Of a stretch of 11,344 nucleotides of DNA, positions 1 through 4,755 are shown one piece after another. The notes under the pieces were generated by a model. That model was given only the letters and a program-made list of their open reading frames with translations, had not been told where the DNA came from and ran no database searches. Numbering within the stretch: position 1 is the first letter of the stretch; every line of letters starts with the position of its first letter. The translations under genes were made by a program, and so were the position numbers. Origin of the DNA: Actinomycetes bacterium (lineage in GTDB: Bacteria > Actinomycetota > Acidimicrobiia > Acidimicrobiales > Microtrichaceae); the NCBI GenBank assembly GCA_023423215.1, contig JAFAFZ010000303.1, forward strand, positions 1 through 11,344, read 5' to 3'.

Positions 1-1211
1 GTCCGGAGCTGGACCTCGTGCTCGACGACCGCGCCGGGCTGCTCGAGCACCCGGGCCACGACGTCGTCCAACCAGACGCTGCCGCCGCGCGTGCGCGAGG
101 CCAACGAGGCGACGTCGGTGCCGGCGACGCCCGCGTGCTCGTCGTGGAGCAGCGCCGCCAGGCCGGGAGCGTCCTGGAGCAGCAGTCCGTCGGGCGAGAC
201 GATGAGGGTCGCATCGGACGAGTGCTCCGCTGCGGCGCGGTAGAGCTGCTCGGCGTCGCGCTGGAGCCGGAGCAGGTGCAGGGCCCGGGCGCAGACCAGA
301 CCACCGAGCGCCACGCTGGCCAGCACCAGCGGCACCGGGTTGACGTCCCACCCCCTGCTGAACGACCACAGCTCGACCGCCCAGGGCACGGTCAGGGGCA
401 CCACGGCGACCAGCACCCGCCAGCGGCCCGGCGGCCGCGTGAGCTCCAGGCTGCGACGCCGGGTGGCGGCGGTGGTGTCGACGTCCCGCAGCGTCCACAC
501 CGCGCACGCCATCAGCACGCTCCCCACCATCCAACCGAGGTTCATGGTGGTCTCGACCCACCCCGTCGGGGTGAGCGCCAGGTAGCCGATGTCCGAGAAG
601 AGCCAGAGCGCCAGCCCACCGGCGAGCAGGCCCACGGCCGGGCCGCGCACCGTCCGGTGCAGCAGCATGCGGGCCAGCAGCGCCAGCAGCGCGGCGTCCA
701 GGATCGGGTAGGCCGCCCAGACGGCCCGGACCGCCATCGGTGTGGTCTCGTCCGCGAGGGTCGGAGCCACCCAGAGCATCCAGACGCCCAGGGCGACGAG
801 GACCGCTGCGACCGACATGTCGATCAGGGCATCCGGGTCACGTCGCAGGCGGTAGTCGCTGCGGCGGACCAGGACGAGCAGCGCCCACCCGAGCAGCGCG
901 TAGGACGCGAGCCATCCCACGTCGGCCACGGAGACGTCCGGTGGCGCGCCGGTGGCGGATTCGTAGACCTGCCAGACGATGTCCCCGAGCGCGGAAGCCC
1001 CCAGGCCGAGGGTCACGAGCAGTCCGACCTTGCGATCGCTCGGTCGCCGCCACACCGCGACAGCGGCCACGAGTGGAGCGCCGACGGTCGCGATCAGGTA
1101 GGTGGTGTCACCGAGCGGACCGACGGGATCGAGCGCGTGGAGGACCAGGAGGGCCGCGACGACGAGCGCGACGGCAGCCCACGCGAGTCGAGTGCCGATC
1201 CTCTGATCCAC
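1..1211 (-). CDS. Multi-pass membrane protein with C-terminal PAS-like sensor region (partial)
   Basis: This gene reads from a GTG at 1211 to the left edge (about 403 residues) without a stop, so its C-terminus is missing. The start is chosen because GGAGG lies about 7 bases upstream and the protein then opens with a short Arg-containing tail and a hydrophobic helix. About eight to ten hydrophobic segments follow (around residues 10-27, 40-57, 63-78, 92-110, 122-138, 150-168, 175-192, 200-220, 243-258 and 265-285). The segment starting YPILDAALL resembles the polytopic sensor regions placed before diguanylate cyclases in actinobacteria. After the last helix an amphipathic linker (LHLLRLQRDAEQLYRAAAEH) leads into a PAS-like fold (SSDATLIVSPDGLLL). 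In such proteins the missing part is usually GGDEF and/or EAL, giving a membrane cyclic-di-GMP enzyme, but a histidine kinase or SpoIIE output is equally possible from what is visible. The gene follows the lipoprotein gene in the same direction after a gap of about 92 bases. Confidence 0.75.
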   Translation of the reverse strand, partial: MDQRIGTRLAWAAVALVVAALLVLHALDPVGPLGDTTYLIATVGAPLVAAVAVWRRPSDRKVGLLVTLGLGASALGDIVWQVYESATGAPPDVSVADVGWLASYALLGWALLVLVRRSDYRLRRDPDALIDMSVAAVLVALGVWMLWVAPTLADETTPMAVRAVWAAYPILDAALLALLARMLLHRTVRGPAVGLLAGGLALWLFSDIGYLALTPTGWVETTMNLGWMVGSVLMACAVWTLRDVDTTAATRRRSLELTRPPGRWRVLVAVVPLTVPWAVELWSFSRGWDVNPVPLVLASVALGGLVCARALHLLRLQRDAEQLYRAAAEHSSDATLIVSPDGLLLQDAPGLAALLHDEHAGVAGTDVASLASRTRGGSVWLDDVVARVLEQPGAVVEHEVQLR

Positions 1212-1259
1212 TCGAACGCCTCCAGATCACCGTGGTCGAGCAACACCGTTGTCTCGTCA

Positions 1260-1271
1260 CGAAACGTTTCG
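1260..1271. promoter_or_regulatory. Perfect 12-bp palindrome CGAAACGTTTCG, candidate operator
   Basis: The sequence is fully self-complementary and lies 49 bases upstream of the GTG start of the membrane PAS protein, in the short gap after the lipoprotein stop codon. Palindromes with a central CG and A/T-rich shoulders are typical of dimeric helix-turn-helix regulators such as the LacI family. No clear -10 or -35 box is visible beside it and no regulator gene is adjacent, so the role is inferred from symmetry and position only. Confidence 0.35.
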
Positions 1272-1303
1272 GACTGGAGAAGATCTTTCGGCAGGAGCGG
1301 CCT

Positions 1304-2440
1304 TCAGCCGTCGCGGTCCCAGAGGTAGAAGCCGGGGCCCGCCGGGGCGTCGGCGCCCTGGCGCAGGACCAGGATGCGGCGCCCTCCGTCGGCCACGCCC
1401 CAGGCGCCGGCGTCGCCGGCCACGGTCCACCCGATCGACAGCGCGGAGCCGTCGGTGCGGTCGACCACGCGGTGCAGCGACGGGGTGGGTGGCAGGGGCT
1501 GCGACGGCGTCCGGACGCCGACGTGGACGCCGTCGTGGGAGGCGGCCGAGATCGCTGCGCCGCCCGAACGGGGCAGCGGCGACGTGGTCCCCGTGACGCC
1601 GTCGAGCACGTAGGCGCCTCCACCCTCCGCGAAGCTGTAGATCGCGCCGCCGTCGTCGGTGGTGGCCGCCAGACGGAAGTCGAAGCCGGAGGGCTGGAGG
1701 ATGTCCGTCACCCAGCTCGGACCCTCCGAGGTCGCGTGCACGGTGCCGGCTTCGCGATCGAGCACCACGTAGTCGGAGCGGTACCTGGTCGGGTCCGATG
1801 CGACCTCACGGACGGACCGGACCGTGACGAACCGGCCGTCGGCCGACAGCGACGCCGCCTCGACCGAGAGCAGATCGCCGGCGGGCTGCCCGATCTCGAC
1901 GAAGCCGTCGTCGCGCGTCCACTGCAGCACGTGGTGCCCGCGGTTGAGCACGACGAGAGAACCGTCGCCCGAGATCGACGCACGGGTGACCGCCGCCCGG
2001 CTCAGGGTGTCCGGCACCTCGATGCGCTCCGTCGTGCCGGCGGCGACGTCGTGGAGGAAGAACTCGTCACCCGTCGCCGTCAGGCCGGGCACGACCTGGC
2101 CGCTCTGCTGGGTGAAGAGGACCACGGAGCCGTCCGCCGACACCGACGGTGCCTCGAGGCCGCCGTAGCCGGCGGTGGTGATCGGTTCGGCCGGACCTCC
2201 CTCCGCGATCCAGAGTCGGATCTCCGAGCCCTCCGTGTCGGTCACCCGCAGGGCGACGACCCGACCGTCCGCCGAGATCGCCCGCGTGCCGGCGGCGGCG
2301 CTCACCAACGGTCCGATGCCCTGGATCGGCGTGACCGTCCCGGTCGGCGGCGTGGGTGGCGGGGTGCTCGGACCGCAGGCGGCGACCAGGAGCGCGCCCG
2401 CTGCGAGGACGAGGATGCTGTACTGACGGACCCGTTGCAT
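1304..2440 (-). CDS. Lipoprotein with seven-repeat beta-propeller (WD40/TolB-like)
   Basis: This is a complete 378-residue protein. Residues 1-22 form a type II signal peptide: two Arg near the N-terminus, a hydrophobic core and the lipobox LVAAC with Cys22 as the predicted lipidated residue. The mature protein should therefore be anchored on the outer face of the membrane. A short Pro/Thr-rich linker (24-40) follows. Seven repeats then recur, each with a turn around a D-G or similar pair (near residues 58, 103, 159, 201, 263, 303 and 351) followed by a hydrophobic strand, as in ISADGRVVAL, VSADGSVVLF and LSADGRFVTV. This matches the PD40/WD40-like propeller of TolB-type proteins, and seven copies would close one propeller. 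No catalytic motif is seen; a binding or scaffold role is most likely. The ATG start has only a weak upstream ribosome site. The gene runs in the same direction as the downstream membrane PAS protein and may be transcribed with it. Confidence 0.85.
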   Translation of the reverse strand: MQRVRQYSILVLAAGALLVAACGPSTPPPTPPTGTVTPIQGIGPLVSAAAGTRAISADGRVVALRVTDTEGSEIRLWIAEGGPAEPITTAGYGGLEAPSVSADGSVVLFTQQSGQVVPGLTATGDEFFLHDVAAGTTERIEVPDTLSRAAVTRASISGDGSLVVLNRGHHVLQWTRDDGFVEIGQPAGDLLSVEAASLSADGRFVTVRSVREVASDPTRYRSDYVVLDREAGTVHATSEGPSWVTDILQPSGFDFRLAATTDDGGAIYSFAEGGGAYVLDGVTGTTSPLPRSGGAAISAASHDGVHVGVRTPSQPLPPTPSLHRVVDRTDGSALSIGWTVAGDAGAWGVADGGRRILVLRQGADAPAGPGFYLWDRDG

Positions 2441-2571
2441 GCGTGTGGTCTAGCGCGACCGCCGCCCTCGTTGCGTCGAGAACCGGGGCGCCGGACCGGC
2501 TTGCCTCCGATGGAGCACGGGACGCGCGAGCACGCGCGCGAAGAGCAGTCATCAGACGGTCGACCGCTGGC

Positions 2572-2596
2572 GAATGGAGGCCGCTGGAGCGGGTAG
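2572..2596 (+). promoter_or_regulatory. Candidate stress-sigma-type promoter (GAAT-N15-GGGTAG)
   Basis: GAAT is followed after 15 bases by GGGTAG, whose end lies 35 bases before the ATG of the first coiled-coil gene. This resembles the GNNT-N14-16-GGGTAY promoters of actinobacterial SigB/SigF-group sigma factors, except that the last base is G. GGG-rich hexamers are common in DNA of this composition, so the call is weak. It is supported mainly by a similar element with nearly the same spacing before the anti-sigma kinase gene (4215-4240). Confidence 0.25.
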
Positions 2597-2630
2597 ACGA
2601 CGGCCCGACGCCGTCGCACGGAGATCGGGC

Positions 2631-2840
2631 ATGGCCGCTGGGGCCGAGCGCACCTCGAACGCATCCAGGGAGACCGACGAGCGGCTGCGCGCCGAGACGG
2701 CCGGGCTGCGCGACGCGGCGCGGGAGGCGGCGTCGGTCGCCGAGGAGGCACGCGCCGTCAACGCCCTGCTGCGAGCCGCCGCGGAACGGCAGCGGACCCG
2801 GGCACGGGAGCTGCGGGCGCAGGTGCGGACCAACTTGTGA
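2631..2840 (+). CDS. Small coiled-coil protein of unknown function (69 aa)
   Basis: I do not recognise this protein. The ATG at 2631 is chosen because GGAG lies about 7 bases upstream; the frame stays open for 19 codons further upstream but without a comparable ribosome site. The 69-residue product has a short polar N-terminus (MAAGAERTSNAS) and then one long, continuous, highly charged helix made almost entirely of Ala, Arg, Glu and Leu, with hydrophobic residues at heptad-like spacing. It has no signal peptide, membrane segment or cysteine, so it is probably a soluble cytoplasmic coiled coil. Its stop codon lies 62 bases before the second small coiled-coil gene, to which it is similar in composition. 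Both precede the partner-switching cluster, but a role in it is only a guess from position. Confidence 0.6.
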   Translation: MAAGAERTSNASRETDERLRAETAGLRDAAREAASVAEEARAVNALLRAAAERQRTRARELRAQVRTNL

Positions 2841-2902
2841 TCGCAGCGGTTTCACAACGTGTGGTGCGGGGCACGACGCACCCAGCGATCGGAGACCAGG
2901 TG

Positions 2903-3163
2903 ATGGACGCCTACGGGGTTGCAGAGGCGGCGTTGGCTCGGGCTCGGGAGTCGATGCAGCGAGCCGAAGCCGCAGAGCTGCGAGCGAACGACGCCGACCA
3001 GAGGGGCAGCTCGCTGAGGGCCGAGCGACTGCGGCTGCAGGCCGCTCGCGCCAGGGCCGCAGCCGAGCTCCACCTCCGCGCCGCCGAGGCTCAGCTGACG
3101 ACGGCCGACGCGCTGCGACCCGCCGGACACCGGGGGCTCGCCCGTCGGCTCCGGGGCTCCTAG
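2903..3163 (+). CDS. Small Ala/Arg-rich coiled-coil protein of unknown function (86 aa)
   Basis: I do not recognise this protein. Two starts are possible. The ATG at 2903 has GGAG about 8 bases upstream and gives 86 residues starting MDAYGVAEAALARARES. A GTG at 2837 overlaps the stop codon of the preceding gene and would add 22 residues that look less helical. I prefer the ATG. Most of the protein is one long charged helix (roughly residues 4-75) of Ala, Arg, Glu and Leu, ending in a short Gly/Arg tail. Composition and fold resemble the 69-residue protein just upstream, suggesting a duplicated or partner pair in one transcript. No membrane segment, signal peptide or catalytic motif is visible. 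It converges on the minus-strand STAS gene. Confidence 0.6.
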   Translation: MDAYGVAEAALARARESMQRAEAAELRANDADQRGSSLRAERLRLQAARARAAAELHLRAAEAQLTTADALRPAGHRGLARRLRGS

Positions 3164-3176
3164 CGTCGGCGCGCTC

Positions 3177-3239
3177 CGCGGCGCTGGACCGCGCCGGGAG
3201 GCGGCGAGCGAACCCGGTTGGACCCTCGTCCGCCCGGGT
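3177..3239. terminator. Weak candidate bidirectional terminator (two GC inverted repeats)
   Basis: Between the convergent ends of the second coiled-coil gene and the STAS gene lie CGCGG/CCGCG (3177-3193, 7-base loop) and ACCCGG/CCGGGT (3212-3239, 16-base loop). Neither has a T-run, and short GC inverted repeats arise easily in this sequence, so the call rests largely on the convergent position. Confidence 0.25.
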
Positions 3240-3255
3240 CTCCGCCCGCGTCCCG

Positions 3256-3558
3256 TCAGCTGGGCAGGATCACGGAGAGGTGGTCGACGGCTGCCAGCTC
3301 CAGCAGGCGGACGACGGCGCGGCTCGGGTCGACGAGCGCGAGCTCCTCGACCTGCTGGCGCAGGTCGATCAGCACGCGCAGCCCGGAGGAGTCCATAAAC
3401 GTGACTGCGGACAGGTTCAGCTTGATCGGCCGGTGACCACCCGCCACGCGACGTTCGAACGCAGCGGCCAGTTGCCGCGCGGTCGCGATGTCGAGCTCTC
3501 CGACGAGCACGAGCTCGTCGTCGCGTTCCTCGACCGTCAGCTGAGGTTCCCCGCCCAT
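3256..3558 (-). CDS. STAS-domain anti-anti-sigma factor (RsbV/SpoIIAA-like)
   Basis: This 100-residue protein is almost entirely one STAS domain. In partner switching, such a protein in its unphosphorylated form binds the anti-sigma kinase and frees the sigma factor; phosphorylation of a Ser in the D-S-S-G loop switches it off. The loop is intact here as FMDSSGLRVL, with Asp56, Ser57 and Ser58. The other expected STAS elements are present: the VGELDIATA strand-helix start near 19-27, and the C-terminal pattern DPSRAVVRLLELAAVD. The start at 3558 is chosen because GGGAG sits about 6 bases upstream and the protein then has normal family length. The frame is open for 90 more codons upstream, but that stretch contains the paired palindromes of the divergent promoter region and does not read like a protein domain. 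It is transcribed away from a second STAS gene at 3843. Confidence 0.9.
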   Translation of the reverse strand: MGGEPQLTVEERDDELVLVGELDIATARQLAAAFERRVAGGHRPIKLNLSAVTFMDSSGLRVLIDLRQQVEELALVDPSRAVVRLLELAAVDHLSVILPS

Positions 3559-3640
3559 GGCGAACTCCCGGAGAGCATGGATCGTCTGCGGGAATGTAGC
3601 GGCAGGTTCCGACCGCCGCGCCCGATGGACCTCCTGGGTC

Positions 3641-3652
3641 ACCCGCACGGGT
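3641..3652. promoter_or_regulatory. Palindromic site ACCCGCACGGGT, copy 1
   Basis: Five-base arms ACCCG/CGGGT flank a 2-base centre. The site lies 83 bases upstream of the minus-strand STAS start, inside the divergent region between the two STAS genes. A second site of the same design is at 3705-3716. The two centres are 64 bases apart, about six helical turns, which would place them on the same face of the DNA. Together they also form a 13-bp perfect inverted repeat (CACCCGCACGGGT at 3640-3652 against 3705-3717). This pattern suggests paired operators of a dimeric regulator; the regulator is unknown. Confidence 0.45.
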
Positions 3653-3704
3653 CGTCCCGGGCGCTTGGACAGGTCTACCGCGCTGGATCCTGTGCCGGCC
3701 CGAC

Positions 3705-3716
3705 ACCCGTGCGGGT
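3705..3716. promoter_or_regulatory. Palindromic site ACCCGTGCGGGT, copy 2
   Basis: This has the same ACCCG/CGGGT arms as the copy at 3641-3652, with the 2-base centre inverted (TG instead of CA). It lies 127 bases before the plus-strand STAS start. An alternative reading is that both copies are the arms of one long hairpin with a 52-base loop, which would matter only if this region is transcribed. Confidence 0.45.
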
Positions 3717-3842
3717 GGTTCTCTGCGGCCCCTATCGATCGACCGCCTCCAGGAGTAGCGTCGTCGGGGTACGGCAGCGATGTCGCTCCGGTTGGGTGCA
3801 CCGAAGTGTCCGGTCGAGACCAGGTGATCACCGAGGAGCCCG

Positions 3843-4169
3843 ATGTCCACTTCCCAGCCCCGAGCGGCCGGCTTCGAGCTGTGCCGGTTCGAGATCGATC
3901 TCCGAGAGCCGCAGCTCGTGGCCAGCGGCGAGATCGACCTCGGCAACTCCCACACGTTCGCTGCGGCGCTCGCCGAGGTCGCTCGCCTCGGCGCCGGCAC
4001 GATCGCCGAGCTCTCCGGTGTGACCTTCATGGACTCGACCGGCCTCAGCGTGCTCCTCGAGCACCGCCTGGACGGGAACCAGGTCACCGTGCGGAACCCG
4101 TCGTCCTGCGTGGCACGACTGCTGGCGCTGACCGCGGTCGACGGCCTCGTCCGGATCGAGCGCACGTAG
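3843..4169 (+). CDS. STAS-domain anti-anti-sigma factor (second copy)
   Basis: This 108-residue protein is a single STAS domain of the RsbV/SpoIIAA family. The phosphorylation loop reads TFMDSTGLSVLL, with Asp64, Ser65 and Thr66; the position usually phosphorylated is Thr here, which is common in this family. The C-terminal block NPSSCVARLLALTAVDGL aligns well with that of the divergent STAS protein upstream, indicating that the two are paralogues. The start has GAGGAG (3833-3838) 4 bases ahead, and an N-terminal extension of about 15 residues precedes the domain. The gene is followed after 107 bases by the HATPase kinase gene in the same direction, which is its probable partner. It should act in the cytoplasm as a phosphorylation-controlled antagonist of an anti-sigma factor. 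Confidence 0.9.
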   Translation: MSTSQPRAAGFELCRFEIDLREPQLVASGEIDLGNSHTFAAALAEVARLGAGTIAELSGVTFMDSTGLSVLLEHRLDGNQVTVRNPSSCVARLLALTAVDGLVRIERT

Positions 4170-4214
4170 CCATCGGCTCCTCCGCCCGCTCCAGGGACGG
4201 CCGTTGCGGGCATC

Positions 4215-4240
4215 GCTTGCCGGCGGGCTTCCGGGGGTAG
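4215..4240 (+). promoter_or_regulatory. Candidate stress-sigma-type promoter (GCTT-N16-GGGTAG)
   Basis: GCTT is followed after 16 bases by GGGTAG, ending 37 bases before the GTG start of the anti-sigma kinase. It fits the loose GNNT-N14-16-GGGTAY pattern except at the last base. If real, the kinase gene could be under a stress sigma factor, a familiar autoregulatory design in partner-switching loci. The match is weak in such GC-rich DNA. Confidence 0.25.
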
Positions 4241-4276
4241 GGGACGGTCGGACCCGATGCCAGTGAGGGGCACCTC

Positions 4277-4690
4277 GTGAGCACACCTGACGACAGCGCC
4301 CATCCCCACGACGGTGCGGTCCTCGGCCGCCTCGTGCTGACCTCCGACTTCGACGCTCCCTCCGCCGCGCGCCGCTTCGTCCGCGACGCGCTGGCCGCCG
4401 TCGGCCGGACCGCCCTCGAGGCCGACGGTGCGCTCGTCGTCAGCGAGCTCGTGACGAACGTCGTCGTGCACACCGCCTGCCCGGAACTGACGGTGACGGT
4501 CGAGCTGACCCCCGCCGGGGTGAGCATCGCAGTCGAGGACTGCAACATCGCTCCCGTCACGATCGAGGCGTCAGCCGATCTCGGCCAGGCGCGCCGAGGC
4601 CTCCGACTCATCGACGCCGTGAGCGAGTGCTGGGCGAGCGAGGCCACGAGCCACGGCAAACGGGTGTGGGTCGAGCTCGCTGATCCGTGA
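4277..4690 (+). CDS. Anti-sigma factor serine kinase, HATPase domain (RsbW/SpoIIAB-like)
   Basis: This 137-residue protein is a compact GHKL ATPase domain of the anti-sigma kinase type. It normally binds a sigma factor to keep it inactive and, using ATP, phosphorylates its STAS antagonist. The N-box is clear as SELVTNVVVHT, with Asn61 and His65. The G1-box region is VEDCN around Asp88, and the G2/ATP-lid region contains RRGLRLIDAVSECWASE. The C-terminal GKRVWVEL is the typical last strand. The start is a GTG at 4277 with GAGGGG 6 bases upstream. It lies just downstream of one STAS gene and converges on the SpoIIE phosphatase gene, so kinase, substrate and phosphatase are together. The cognate sigma factor is not in the window. 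It could also be a regulatory kinase acting on a non-sigma partner, as some actinobacterial members are thought to do. Confidence 0.9.
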   Translation: MSTPDDSAHPHDGAVLGRLVLTSDFDAPSAARRFVRDALAAVGRTALEADGALVVSELVTNVVVHTACPELTVTVELTPAGVSIAVEDCNIAPVTIEASADLGQARRGLRLIDAVSECWASEATSHGKRVWVELADP

Positions 4691-4755
4691 GGGGAGCTGT
4701 CCGCAGCGCACGCGTCCACGTGACGGCCCCCAGGCACCCGCCGACGAGCTGACGG

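Noticed and set aside
740..2596. A 618-codon plus-strand open frame across the lipoprotein and membrane-sensor genes.
   Set aside because: It crosses two real minus-strand genes and their intergenic gap, and its composition is Arg-rich noise.
3767..3772. GGGTAC as a stress-sigma -10 element before the plus-strand STAS gene.
   Set aside because: No GNNT element lies 14-16 bases upstream; the nearest match is 18 bases away, so it was not called.
3559..3831. A 90-codon N-terminal extension of the minus-strand STAS protein.
   Set aside because: The extension has no domain character and covers the paired palindromes and divergent promoter region; the start at 3558 has a good ribosome site and gives the usual STAS-protein length.
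4691..4755. A terminator between the convergent kinase and phosphatase genes.
   Set aside because: Only a 4-bp CGTC/GACG stem around CACGT is visible, which is too weak to call.
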